NCBI GenBank assembly: GCA_900102385.1
Contig: FNBQ01000014.1
Coordinates: forward strand, 44,118 to 108,117
Reading direction: 5' to 3'
DNA from: Bacteroidales bacterium KHT7
Lineage (GTDB): Bacteria > Bacteroidota > Bacteroidia > Bacteroidales > Bacteroidaceae
DNA: 64,000 nucleotides
Position numbers and translations under genes: made by a program. This document shows, piece after piece, positions 17,726-26,520 of this stretch. The notes beneath the pieces are model-generated. The model made no database searches. It saw only the letters and a list, made by a program, of their open reading frames with translations, and was not told the origin of the DNA. The first letter of the stretch is position 1. Every line of letters begins with the position of its first letter.

Positions 17726-18187
17726 ATGAAACAGGGAAAAGTAGAATTTATCCCCGACACCGAGGTGGTTTACATGCGCCGTATTGGACAATATGGAGCG
17801 GAGAATTATGCACTTATGGCAAAAATGAAATCATGGGCTGCAGAACGTGGAATTCTAACAGAGGAAACTGTAATATATGGCATTGCACTTGACAACCCAC
17901 AGAACGTTGCACCAGAAAAGTGCAGATATGATATATGCTTACATACCCCCAACATCAAGAATGTAGAAACTGACAATCAAGTTGCAAGACGTGTCATCAT
18001 GAGCGGAAAATATGTTGTCTTCAAGATTGAGCATACAGCAAAGGCTGTTGCCGATTTTTGGGCATCGTTCCCTGCAGATATGGCAAGGTCGGAGTATAAG
18101 ATGGATTTTTCCCGTCCTATCATGGAAAGGTATTCCATTGTGATGGTAAAAAATGGGTATTGCGAGATGTGCGTGCCTATTTTATGA
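17726..18187 (+). CDS. GyrI-like (AraC effector-binding domain) small protein
   Basis: 153 residues, a single GyrI-like domain: VVYMRRIGQYG, a helix, YGIALDNPQNVAPEKCRYDICLH, SGKYVVFKIEHTAKAVADFW, and RPIMERYSIVM near the end. Proteins of this fold bind small hydrophobic or cationic molecules; SbmC/GyrI of E. coli protects gyrase, and others are the ligand-binding half of regulators. There is no DNA-binding domain here. It lies in a string of small plus-strand genes. Confidence 0.85.
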   Translation: MKQGKVEFIPDTEVVYMRRIGQYGAENYALMAKMKSWAAERGILTEETVIYGIALDNPQNVAPEKCRYDICLHTPNIKNVETDNQVARRVIMSGKYVVFKIEHTAKAVADFWASFPADMARSEYKMDFSRPIMERYSIVMVKNGYCEMCVPIL

Positions 18188-18233
18188 CGACTTAATTTAG
18201 AATATTAACAGAAATAAATAATAACAGAGTAAT

Positions 18234-18725
18234 ATGAAGAGCAACAAAGCACTTATCGTTATCGACATACAGAACGACATAACTAAGCATTATCGTGACA
18301 TCATCGACAATATCAATGCAGCCATAGAGTGGGCTGTGACAGAGGATATGCACATAGTATATATCAAACACAACAACATCACCGCTGCTACTCGAACGTT
18401 CAAGCCAGGCACTAAGGGCGAGGAACTGGTGCCTGAGATGAAGGTTATGTCTGACAATATCTTTGTGAAGACGAAGAGCAACGCCCTTACAAGCGAGGCG
18501 TTTTCTGCATTCATCGCGGCGAACGGCATCAATGAGTTCTACGTGGCTGGTGCAGACGCTACGGCCTGCGTGAAATCTACGTGTTTCAACATGGCAAAAG
18601 CAGGCTTCACGGTGCATGTCCTCTCCGACTGCATCACCAGCTACGACCTGAAGAAGCTGCCTGAGATGTTCGCCTATTACGAAAGCAAGGGCTGCGAGGT
18701 GAAGAAACTTGCTGAGTACAGATGA
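18234..18725 (+). CDS. Isochorismatase-family cysteine hydrolase
   Basis: 163 residues. The catalytic triad of the family can be placed: Asp in LIVIDIQND (about residue 10), Lys in KTKSNAL (about 83) and Cys in GADATACVKST (about 118). Members hydrolyse amides or isochorismate-like substrates; which one is not shown. The stop overlaps the next reading frame as ATGA. This neighbour order (GyrI-like, isochorismatase-like, short fragments) suggests an acquired cluster. Confidence 0.9.
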   Translation: MKSNKALIVIDIQNDITKHYRDIIDNINAAIEWAVTEDMHIVYIKHNNITAATRTFKPGTKGEELVPEMKVMSDNIFVKTKSNALTSEAFSAFIAANGINEFYVAGADATACVKSTCFNMAKAGFTVHVLSDCITSYDLKKLPEMFAYYESKGCEVKKLAEYR

Positions 18726-18925
18726 CACATCTGCCTAACACCATAACGTTGCTCAGGATTGCAGGTTCTTTAGGTCTGCTCCTTTGCGATGTGACGGGTG
18801 TAGCATATTGGATAACCTATGTTTTCTGCGGCATCAGCGGTATAGTTGACGGATGGCTGGCAAATCATCTCATATCTCGTTCCCGCCATTATTGCATGGT
18901 ACTACTGACCGGGAGTAAAAACTAA
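18722..18925 (+). pseudogene. Fragment of a CDP-alcohol phosphatidyltransferase-like gene
   Basis: 67 codons. THLPNTITLLRIAGSLGLLL followed by a membrane segment and GISGIVDGWLANHL resembles the N-terminus of PgsA/CDP-alcohol phosphatidyltransferases, whose signature is DGxxAR...G...D...D. Here the DG is present, but AR is replaced by AN and the downstream Asp pair is missing because the frame stops. Full proteins are about 180-200 residues. The start codon overlaps the isochorismatase-like stop. Most likely a decayed copy that makes no active enzyme. Confidence 0.65.
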
Positions 18926-18943
18926 ATAATTAAGAAATAGTTT

Positions 18944-19357
18944 ATGAGTACTGGCACACTGACGGTATTGTTTGAAGATCCTTTCTGGATTGGTTTATTT
19001 GAGCAAACAGATCATGAGGGGCTGCACGTCTGCAAGGTGACTTTCGGTGCCGAGCCGACGGAAAAGGAAGTGATGGAGTTCATTGATAAGAACTGGCATC
19101 GCCTCCAGTTCAGTCAGGCTGTTGATGTTGCTCCAACCACTGAAATCAGGAAGAACCCCAAGCGACAACTACGCGAAGCCAAGAAACAGATGCAGTCGCA
19201 GGGCATTGGAACCAAGTCGCAACTGGCCCTGAAACTGCAACAGGAGCAGAATAAAATGGAACGGAAACAGCGTTCAAAAGCAGAACGCGAAGCAGAAAAG
19301 CAACGCCAGTTTGATCTGCGGCAAGCCAAGAAGAAAGAGAAACATAAAGGACATTGA
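18944..19357 (+). CDS. yjdF: YjdF family protein (DUF2992)
   Basis: 137 residues. N-terminal domain (TLTVLFEDPFWIGLFEQTD, then VTFGAEPTEKEVMEFI) followed by a highly basic Lys/Gln/Arg helix (residues 65-137, KNPKRQLREAKKQMQSQG, ending KKKEKHKGH), the layout of YjdF proteins. In Firmicutes some are controlled by a riboswitch that senses azaaromatic compounds; only 18 bases separate this gene from the preceding fragment, so no such riboswitch fits here. Function unknown. Confidence 0.85.
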   Translation: MSTGTLTVLFEDPFWIGLFEQTDHEGLHVCKVTFGAEPTEKEVMEFIDKNWHRLQFSQAVDVAPTTEIRKNPKRQLREAKKQMQSQGIGTKSQLALKLQQEQNKMERKQRSKAEREAEKQRQFDLRQAKKKEKHKGH

Positions 19358-19365
19358 AAATAAGA

Positions 19366-20262
19366 ATGAGAAAGACAGTTATTTTGTTTTTTGCATTGGT
19401 TGCGACATTGTGCAGGGCGCAAAAGCCAATAAGCGACAGTACCAGCCCATCAAGCTATGGTGCGTGTATCATGCATGACGGCTCTGTTAGCGGAATTAAC
19501 AAGGACGAGCGTTTTGCCATGCATAGTGTGATGAAGTTTCCGCAGGCATTATACGTCGCCGATTACTTGAGTCGGAAAGGATTGGCTCTTGATGACACTA
19601 TCGTTGTTGATAAGGCAGACCTGATGCAAGACACTTGGTCGCCAATGCTAAAACGATTTGAAGGTAAAATGGTCTTTTCGTATGCGGAACTGCTGGAATT
19701 ATCTCTCGCACAGAGCGACAACAATGCGTGTGAACTTCTTTTCAGGCATTGTGGTAAGCCCAAAGCGGTAGAGAAGTACATGAGAAAACTTGGTTTCTAC
19801 GATATCCATGTCCGCATGACATAAGAACAGATGCACAAAAATCGGGCAAGGCTGCGACTAAGCGAGAGCAGGGCGATGCCCACATCAGCTCTGCCGAGCG
19901 TGAGCAGCCTCGAACATAGTTCAAAGGCTATTGAAAACAGTTCTACCCCAGCCGAAATCGCTCGTTTGTTTGAGTGGTTTTATCATCACAAAGACGACAA
20001 CCAATATCTGACATTTATCTGGAAGACGATGGCAGACTGCTCAACAGGACTGAAACGAATCCCTGATGCAATACCCGCCGGTGCCCGTATCGTGCATAAA
20101 ACAGGTACAGGCTTCCCATCCGCTGAAGGATTGCAAGACATGAACGATGCAGGTATCATTCTCATGCCTGATGGAAGCCACGCTATCATCGCCGTTTTCA
20201 CCAAGCAATCACCATCAGAAGCAGTAATAGCAGATATTGCCAGACAACTGTTAAATAAATAA
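19366..20262 (+). pseudogene. Class A beta-lactamase, interrupted by an in-frame stop and a hairpin insertion
   Basis: The first half (19366-19824) has a signal peptide (ending CRAQ), the active-site SxxK in HSVMKFP, and SDN in AQSDNNACELL. It then meets TAA at 19822-19824. The same frame continues: EQMHKN, about 25 residues of unrelated sequence, NSSTPAEIARLFEWFYHH, and the KTG motif in HKTGTGFP, ending 20262. In related subclass A2 enzymes the sequence here is T-E-x-x-M-H, so the stop appears to replace the catalytic omega-loop Glu (position 166). The foreign segment encodes a palindromic element (19850-19909). Both lesions should abolish activity unless the assembly is wrong. TTG at 19354 is an alternative, less likely start. 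Confidence 0.85.
19850..19909. repeat. Nested-hairpin repeat element inside the beta-lactamase gene
   Basis: Outer stem GGCTGC/GCAGCC, inner AGAGC/GCTCT, apex GGGC-GAT-GCCC. It shares GCGAGAGCAG before and TGCCGAGC after the apex with the element at 32956-33022. It adds codons to the beta-lactamase without shifting the frame. Confidence 0.6.
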
Positions 20263-20285
20263 GAGAAAAAACAAAGAAAGATAAC

Positions 20286-20651
20286 ATGAACAAGATTTTA
20301 ACTATCAAACTCCTTGCCATTGGGGTTATCGTGATGGGCTTCGTCCACATTGCAGCTACCTTCTCGCCCATGATAGCCGATAAGCTCGCACCTCTCAGCG
20401 AAGGGATGCAACGGGCGTGTATCTACTTCAGTCTAATGTGTGGTGCCATGCTGATATTGGGTGGAAGCATCGTACATACGCTATGTGGAAAAGCAAAGGA
20501 ACACCCATTTCTGCGCACGCTTCTCCTCTTGACTTATAGCATGCTGGTCGTTGATGGTATCCTCGCCGTCTGCTTTATGCCACACAATCCTTGTGCGTGG
20601 GTGATATTTGTCTTGAGCCTCTTGCTGTTGGTTGTACCGAAATACAAATAG
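20286..20651 (+). CDS. Small integral membrane protein, unknown
   Basis: 121 residues with four hydrophobic segments (about 6-26, 45-65, 78-98 and 103-118) and a short loop rich in Ala/Pro after the first. It resembles small four-helix membrane proteins of the DoxX-like size class, but no diagnostic motif is visible. It follows the broken beta-lactamase by 23 bases. Confidence 0.7.
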   Translation: MNKILTIKLLAIGVIVMGFVHIAATFSPMIADKLAPLSEGMQRACIYFSLMCGAMLILGGSIVHTLCGKAKEHPFLRTLLLLTYSMLVVDGILAVCFMPHNPCAWVIFVLSLLLLVVPKYK

Positions 20652-20718
20652 AACAACGGGAAAGAAACATAAGTGTCCTCAAACCCTTTAAAGCGCAGAT
20701 ACGACAATAATCAGAAAT

Positions 20719-21075
20719 ATGAAAACAGAAATAAAACCACAAGATACCACACGCGCCCAGACATTTGAACTGTGGATGTCATCGCCCATGCCTATGGTAA
20801 CTTTAGTCAAGACGCTTGATGTGACTCGATTGAGAAAGTATGCGAAACGTCATTCGATGCCGTTCAATATGGCGCTTTGCTGGTGCATCGGCAAGGCAGC
20901 GAACCAGATTGAGGAGTTCTTTACGATTCCAGAGCAAGGGAAACTATATAGATACGATCGGCTTGTCATCAACGTGATAGTGTCAAATGCAAAAGGAGAA
21001 ATTAACTCATGCGATATACCCTTCTCGGAAGACTGTTACCTTTCCAACCCTTCTGTTAAAAACCTCCTGAGATGA
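20719..21075 (+). pseudogene. Truncated chloramphenicol acetyltransferase-like gene
   Basis: 118 residues matching the first half of CatA-type acetyltransferases: RAQTFELWMSSPMPMVTLVK, LRKYAKRHSMPFNMALCWCIGKAAN, and EINSCDIPFSED. Complete enzymes are about 210 residues and carry the catalytic His in an HHxxxDG motif near the C-terminus; that half is absent. The frame ends in the tail of the convergent ATPase gene (21036-22247), whose 3' end overlaps it by about 40 bases. A recombination join near 21030-21060 probably removed the rest. It cannot be an active acetyltransferase. Confidence 0.8.
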
Positions 21076-22247
21076 AGATGGGTTATACCATTGTCATCAG
21101 ACTTTGTAACCAATGGTGTCATAGAGATAACATATTTAGGATAATTGTCCTTGATGGCACGGAGGTTACCAAACTCACGCTCGTATGTGTTATTGTCAGC
21201 TATTATATAGGAAGCCTGCACATATATCCTTTCGCCTTTTGGTTTTGTACAGACAAAATCAATCTCACCAGCCTGAAGTTGTCCGACCATCACGTCATAG
21301 CCCAGACGGATAAGGTGGTTGTAAATGATATTCTCTATCACCTTTTCAATATCTCTTTCACGCGAACCACCTACAAGGGCATTGCGAATGCCGTTATCTT
21401 CAAAATAGTATTTATCGTTGCTCTCAAATATCTTTCGTCCGTGAATGTCATACCGGTTCACTTTGTGAATCATGTATGACTCGCACAAATATTTAGCGTA
21501 ATTGATAATAGCAGTAGAGGTGATATTCTCCCCTTGCGACCGCATATACTTTGCTATGCTGTTGGCAGAAATGATTTTCCCTGCATTGTCAGCAAGGAAA
21601 TGAACAAAGTTTTCCAGAAAAGCAACATTGCGGATATTATTCCGCTTGATAACATCCTTTAGTAAGACGGTGTTATAGACATCCGCCTGATACTCACGTG
21701 CATCCTGTTCGTCAAGTCCTATCTTTTTCAAACCTGGCAATCCACCAAATTGAATATACTTCGCCAATGTATCATCACCGTCGGGCAACTCGTGAAACTC
21801 CATGAATTCCTCATAACTTAGTGCCTGAACAAAGATTTCCTTATAGCGGCCGCCTATTTTGTTAGCCAAGTCACTACTGAGCATATTGGAATTTGAGCCT
21901 GTTACAACGAGTTCAATATCAGGTTCTTCATAATAACTGCGAATACTATTCTCAAAGCCTTCTATATCCTGAACTTCATCTATCAAAATATAGTTGGTCT
22001 TTGTCTTGTCTCGTCGTTCATCAATATAGGCATTCAAGTCTCGGTCAGTCCGAATGTCGGCAAACTCATGTTTCTCCTTGTCAATGAAGATAATGTTTGC
22101 ATGAGCATCTTCTGCCACTTTATCCCTAAAGAGACGTAGAGTGTAACTCTTTCCCACACGTCGTTGACCGACTATGATAATGATGGTGTCCTTACCAAGA
22201 TACTTCGCTATTTTGTCAAGATAACTTTGTCTTACTATCGCTTTCAT
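21036..22247 (-). CDS. AAA ATPase of the AAA_14/DUF4143 type
   Basis: About 403 residues from the start MKAIVRQSYLDKI; the reading frame is open 14 codons further, but this start fits the family better. Walker A is GQRRVGKSYTL, Walker B YILIDEVQDIEG, and a sensor-like VTGSNSNML follows. The C-terminal DUF4143 part has a nuclease-like fold pattern (AGEIDFVCTKPKGERIYVQ, with Asp and Gln/Lys in the right places). Such proteins are very common in Bacteroidetes, in many paralogues per genome, with no agreed role. Its end overlaps the CAT remnant. Confidence 0.9.
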   Translation of the reverse strand: MKAIVRQSYLDKIAKYLGKDTIIIIVGQRRVGKSYTLRLFRDKVAEDAHANIIFIDKEKHEFADIRTDRDLNAYIDERRDKTKTNYILIDEVQDIEGFENSIRSYYEEPDIELVVTGSNSNMLSSDLANKIGGRYKEIFVQALSYEEFMEFHELPDGDDTLAKYIQFGGLPGLKKIGLDEQDAREYQADVYNTVLLKDVIKRNNIRNVAFLENFVHFLADNAGKIISANSIAKYMRSQGENITSTAIINYAKYLCESYMIHKVNRYDIHGRKIFESNDKYYFEDNGIRNALVGGSRERDIEKVIENIIYNHLIRLGYDVMVGQLQAGEIDFVCTKPKGERIYVQASYIIADNNTYEREFGNLRAIKDNYPKYVISMTPLVTKSDDNGITHLHLRRFLTEGLER

Positions 22248-22479
22248 ATCTTCTATAAATGAAACTTGCCGCAAATATAACGATTTCATCTTTTATAAAA
22301 GACAAAATTTAAATATTTCTGCATTTTATATTGTATAGTTCACATTTTAGACTCCAATATTCTCAATTTTCGAGCCGGTATAAGGGATTTTAATTTGCTT
22401 TCAAATTAGTATCTTTGCAAAAGGAAATACAGCTTAACTTTTATATATTAGCATCCATAATTTTAAAACATACACAATA

Positions 22480-22920
22480 ATGGGAAAATTCTATACATAT
22501 ACAATGAAAGTCGGCGATAAAAAATTAACTTTAAAAGACTTTAAACCAATATTCGATGAATATAACAAAAAATATTTTTATGGAAAATTAGGCGATTGCC
22601 GATTTATGTGGTTATGCGGTAATGGAAATTTAGGAAAATATATGTATGATAATGGAGTTTCAACAATTGGTCTTAAACGCAAGCCAAATCACCCTGTTAC
22701 AGATGAATATCTTGAAGAACTTATGATACACGAAATGATACATATGTATGTCAGAACAGTCGAAAATGTGAAACTTGATGGCTTGCTGGGGCATGGTTTT
22801 CATTTTAAAAAGCATTGCTTGCGTTTATATAAAAATTATGGGATAAAAATTGATATTGTTTATTTGGAAAAACGAAATAGTTGGTGGCGCAGATTATTAA
22901 TGTATTTATTTTGTTGGTAA
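22480..22920 (+). CDS. SprT-like zinc metallopeptidase domain protein
   Basis: 146 residues. LKDFKPIFDEYNKKYFYGKL, then LMIHEMIHMY with the HExxH zinc motif (about residues 86-90) and GHGFHFKKHC supplying the third His ligand. This is the SprT/Spartan domain arrangement; Spartan-type enzymes cut DNA-bound proteins, but the bacterial proteins are mostly uncharacterised. The last 12 residues are Trp-rich and basic. The gene is visibly more AT-rich than its neighbours, suggesting separate origin. A candidate -7 box TATCTTTG is at 22410-22417. Confidence 0.8.
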   Translation: MGKFYTYTMKVGDKKLTLKDFKPIFDEYNKKYFYGKLGDCRFMWLCGNGNLGKYMYDNGVSTIGLKRKPNHPVTDEYLEELMIHEMIHMYVRTVENVKLDGLLGHGFHFKKHCLRLYKNYGIKIDIVYLEKRNSWWRRLLMYLFCW

Positions 22921-22931
22921 ATTAAAAAAAA

Positions 22932-23080
22932 GAGGGTGTGTCAAAATAGAGTCTCATTAGTGAGTGTAAAGAATTCATCAATTTTCATCGTTGTAAATAT
23001 CCAATTCGTCGGATTAAAGCAGCCAAAATTGTATCGTTTGGAATTCTTTTTCTCTTGAAACTACATTTTGACACACCCTC
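22932..23080. mobile_element. 149-bp MITE-like element with 16-bp perfect terminal inverted repeats
   Basis: The left end GAGGGTGTGTCAAAAT (22932-22947) is exactly complemented by ATTTTGACACACCCTC (23065-23080). There is no room for a transposase. The GAGGGTGTGTC end is like those of IS1182-type elements in Bacteroidetes. It lies in the 442-base gap before hsdR; the rest of that gap (23081-23362) shows a candidate -7 box TAACTTTG (23187-23194) and no gene. Confidence 0.75.
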
Positions 23081-23362
23081 AACACGGATTGTAAGCAGAA
23101 CTGTGTCAAGGTGTGAAAAGCGAAGAAAAAACGCCTTTTTCCCTTATTTGGCATAGATAAATCCCCTATATTTGGATTATTCTTATTAACTTTGTACCCT
23201 ATGCAATGTGTGCATGACGAACAAAAGTGTTCACATTTCGACAAAATGACCAAAACAGCCAACAGGCAAATGAAATATGGAATCCTCCTGCGATGTATGC
23301 AAAGGCTCGGTCGCCTATCGAAACACTGCTTTGGAGATTCTTGCATAAAGAAAAAGGAGCAT

Positions 23363-26300
23363 ATGTCAAATTTCAACGAGAATACCCGTGTACAGGTACC
23401 AGCAGCACTTCACTTGTGCAGGCTTGGGTACACATACCTTGACAATATCAATGCCCTTGACACGCAAACCAACATCATTGTTGATGTGTTTCTGGAATCA
23501 GTCAAGAGATTGAATCCCGGCGTATCAAGTGCTGAGGCTTCTATCCTCTTGTCCAAAATAGTCTCCATAACCAACAATGACGACTTGGGAAGGGAGTTCT
23601 ACAATCTGCTTTCCGCAAACAGCGGTGTCAAGTTGATTGACTTTGACAATCCCGACAACAATGTATGGCATGTAACCACGGAGTTGCCATGCGAGAACAA
23701 AGAGACAGATGAAAACTTCCGTCCCGACATTACATGCTTCGTGAATGGATTACCACTTGCCTTCATCGAGGTTAAGAAGCCGAATAACCATGAAGGAATC
23801 CTGGCAGAGCGTGAACGCATCAATAAGCGCATGAGCAAGAACTGTTTCCGTCGCTTCTTCAATCTCACGCAATTGATGATTTTCTCAAACAATCAGGAGT
23901 ATGACAACGAGAATCGAGTACCAATACAAGGTGCGTTCTACTGTTGCACGGCAAAGGAAAAGGCATTCTTCAACGTGTTCCGCGAGGAAGACAAGCATTT
24001 CGTCTGCGACTATCCATATACAGAACTGTCAGAAGATACAGAGAACAAGGTATTGAAGCATCGCAACTGTGTTGTGATAAAGAACCTTGAGGAATATCAT
24101 ACCAACAAGCGCGTTGATACTCCAACCAACCGTATTCTCACATCCATGCTTAGCAAGGAGAGATTCCTGTACCTCCTCCGCTATGGCATTGCATACGTAG
24201 AAAGGATGATTGACTTGGAAGACGGTACACAGGGCACGGAATTGCAGAAGCATATCATGCGCTATCAGCAACTATTCGCTTCGCAAGCCATACGCAAGAC
24301 ACTCGACAAAGGTGTTAAAAGCGGCATAATATGGCACACACAAGGAAGCGGTAAGACCGCCCTCGCCTACTACTCAGTGAGAAGTCTGACGGATTACTTC
24401 GCAAAGAAGAACACCATTGCCAAGTTCTATTTCATTGTTGACCGTATCGACCTTATGGAACAGGCAACCGATGAGTTTGCAGCCAGAGGTCTTGTTGTGC
24501 GCAATGCCAAGAGCCGTGATGAACTGATGAGTGACATCGGCAATACGGCTATTACGGAGAATAGCGACGGAAAACTTGAAATCATGGTCGTCAATATCCA
24601 GAAATTCAAGGAAGACAAGAAAAAGGTGCAGATAGACGGCAACTACAATACCCACTTGCAACGCATCTTCTTCATCGACGAAGCACACCGTGGATATAAC
24701 CCACAGGGCAGTTTCCTTGCCAATCTGCTTGAAGCGGACAAGGATGCCGTAAAGATTGCATTGACCGGAACACCGCTTCTGAAAGAAGAACGCGAGTCAT
24801 GGCGCGTGTTTGGCAAGTATATCCACACATACTACTACGACAAGTCGATTGCCGATGGCTATACACGCAAACTAATACGAGAACCTATAGAAACCATCTA
24901 TAAAGAGAAAATCGAAAGCATCCTTGACGAACTGGCAGGTGGCATTGAGGTAAAGAAAAGCGATATCGACAAAAACAAGATTATAGAGCATGAAAGTTAT
25001 CTGAATGCTTTACTTGACTACATAATAAAAGATTTCCGCCGTTTCCGTAAGGAGCAGGCAGACGATTCTGTCGGTGCTATGATTGTATGTAAGACGAATC
25101 CGCAAGCGCGCGAACTGTACCGCCTGTGGCAGGAGCGTTTCAAGAATGCGGAAATAGCAGCATTGCATCATGAGGAACTGATACTGGCAGCAGAGTCTAT
25201 GGCTGCACCATACGGTAATAAGCCTTTGACGGCATCACTCATACTTCACGACGAAGGCGACAAGATGGAGCGCAAGGAGTATATCGACGGTTTTAAGAAA
25301 CAGATGGACGTGGATGTCCTTATTGTAAACAAGATGCTCCTGACTGGTTTCGATGCGCCACGCCTGAAGAAACTGTATCTTGGACGCTCGCTCGACGGGC
25401 ATGACCTTTTACAGGCATTAACGCGCGTAAACCGTCCGTATAAGGATTTCAGATACGGCTATGTGGTTGACTTCGTGAACATCAAGGAGAATTTCGATGC
25501 GACAAACGACCGCTATCTGCGAGAACTGAACCGTACATCCGATGAAGAAACACCTGAAGAACAAAACATCGGTGAGGTGGTATTGGTTGACAAGGATGAG
25601 GTGATGGAGAAAATACAGCACGTCAAGAGTCTGCTCTTCAACTTCACAACCGATAATCTGGAAGAGTTTCGCAAGGAAATTGACGAGGTGGAAAACAAAG
25701 ACAGCCTATATGAACTGCGTAACACCCTGCAAGAAGCCAAGGCTATGATAAATCAGGTGCGTTCATTTGGCGATGAAGAAACCAAAGAGAAACTGAAGAG
25801 CCTGCCACTTGGTGCTATTCCTACATTGATAACGGAGGTTACTCACCGCATTGAACGTATCAACCTGCTTGAAAATACAGAGCACAAGGCTGATGTCTCA
25901 GGCATCATCAATGTGGCACTATCAGAATTGGAGTTTGAGTTCAAGAAAGGCATTCCTGAAGAACTACGCATCATTGTCAATGACATCAAGGAACGATGCG
26001 AACGTGTACAGGCAGAGTTTGAGGCTAACTTCGACCAAAAAGAGGAAAAGTATGTAATACTTGCCGATGAGTTTCGCGATTACTTCAGAAAGAAAGGCTT
26101 CGTGCCTCAAAGCACCAACGAGGCAAAGGAGAGCATTGCCTACATGGAAGAGGTGATGAAGAAGATTCGCGAGATAAACCGACGCAACAACATGCTAAAG
26201 AAGAAATATAAAGGCGACGAGCGGTTTGTACGTATCCACAAGCGACTGGAAGAAGCCAATCAGCATCGTGAGCACCCTATCATATCAGCACAAGAATATG

Positions 26301-26518
26301 AGATAGCGGAGAATCTGGCAAAGATGAAGGCTGACATTGACGATAAACTGTTCCTCAATATCAACATACTAAACAACGAGGAAGCCTTCAAGCGTGACAT
26401 CCTCGCCATTATAGGCAAGGAACTGATAGGCATGAATATCAAGGCTGATTTGCAAGACCGTAAGTATATAAACACTTTGATTACATCCGAATATCTCGGA
26501 CAGTATAACCACACATAA
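23363..26518 (+). CDS. hsdR: Type I restriction enzyme, R (motor and nuclease) subunit
   Basis: Start set at MSNFNENTRVQVPAAL because AAAGGAG stands 5 bases before that ATG; the frame is open 57 codons upstream but those have no family resemblance. 1051 residues. The N-terminal PD-(D/E)xK nuclease (FRPDITCFVNG near 118, FIEVKKPN near 135) is followed by helicase domains with QGSGKT (about 328) and FIDEAHRG (about 438), then TRVNRPYKDFRYGYVVDF and a helical C-terminal region that contacts HsdM. It translocates and cleaves DNA lacking the methylation specified by HsdS. Three bases separate it from hsdM. Confidence 0.96.
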   Translation: MSNFNENTRVQVPAALHLCRLGYTYLDNINALDTQTNIIVDVFLESVKRLNPGVSSAEASILLSKIVSITNNDDLGREFYNLLSANSGVKLIDFDNPDNNVWHVTTELPCENKETDENFRPDITCFVNGLPLAFIEVKKPNNHEGILAERERINKRMSKNCFRRFFNLTQLMIFSNNQEYDNENRVPIQGAFYCCTAKEKAFFNVFREEDKHFVCDYPYTELSEDTENKVLKHRNCVVIKNLEEYHTNKRVDTPTNRILTSMLSKERFLYLLRYGIAYVERMIDLEDGTQGTELQKHIMRYQQLFASQAIRKTLDKGVKSGIIWHTQGSGKTALAYYSVRSLTDYFAKKNTIAKFYFIVDRIDLMEQATDEFAARGLVVRNAKSRDELMSDIGNTAITENSDGKLEIMVVNIQKFKEDKKKVQIDGNYNTHLQRIFFIDEAHRGYNPQGSFLANLLEADKDAVKIALTGTPLLKEERESWRVFGKYIHTYYYDKSIADGYTRKLIREPIETIYKEKIESILDELAGGIEVKKSDIDKNKIIEHESYLNALLDYIIKDFRRFRKEQADDSVGAMIVCKTNPQARELYRLWQERFKNAEIAALHHEELILAAESMAAPYGNKPLTASLILHDEGDKMERKEYIDGFKKQMDVDVLIVNKMLLTGFDAPRLKKLYLGRSLDGHDLLQALTRVNRPYKDFRYGYVVDFVNIKENFDATNDRYLRELNRTSDEETPEEQNIGEVVLVDKDEVMEKIQHVKSLLFNFTTDNLEEFRKEIDEVENKDSLYELRNTLQEAKAMINQVRSFGDEETKEKLKSLPLGAIPTLITEVTHRIERINLLENTEHKADVSGIINVALSELEFEFKKGIPEELRIIVNDIKERCERVQAEFEANFDQKEEKYVILADEFRDYFRKKGFVPQSTNEAKESIAYMEEVMKKIREINRRNNMLKKKYKGDERFVRIHKRLEEANQHREHPIISAQEYEIAENLAKMKADIDDKLFLNINILNNEEAFKRDILAIIGKELIGMNIKADLQDRKYINTLITSEYLGQYNHT

Positions 26519-26520
26519 AT

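Noticed and set aside
18925..18944. YjdF (azaaromatic) riboswitch before yjdF
   Set aside because: Only 18 bases separate the genes, too little for the riboswitch.
23014..23376. Minus-strand ORF before hsdR
   Set aside because: It crosses the MITE-like element and the hsdR start, with Cys/Phe-rich random composition.
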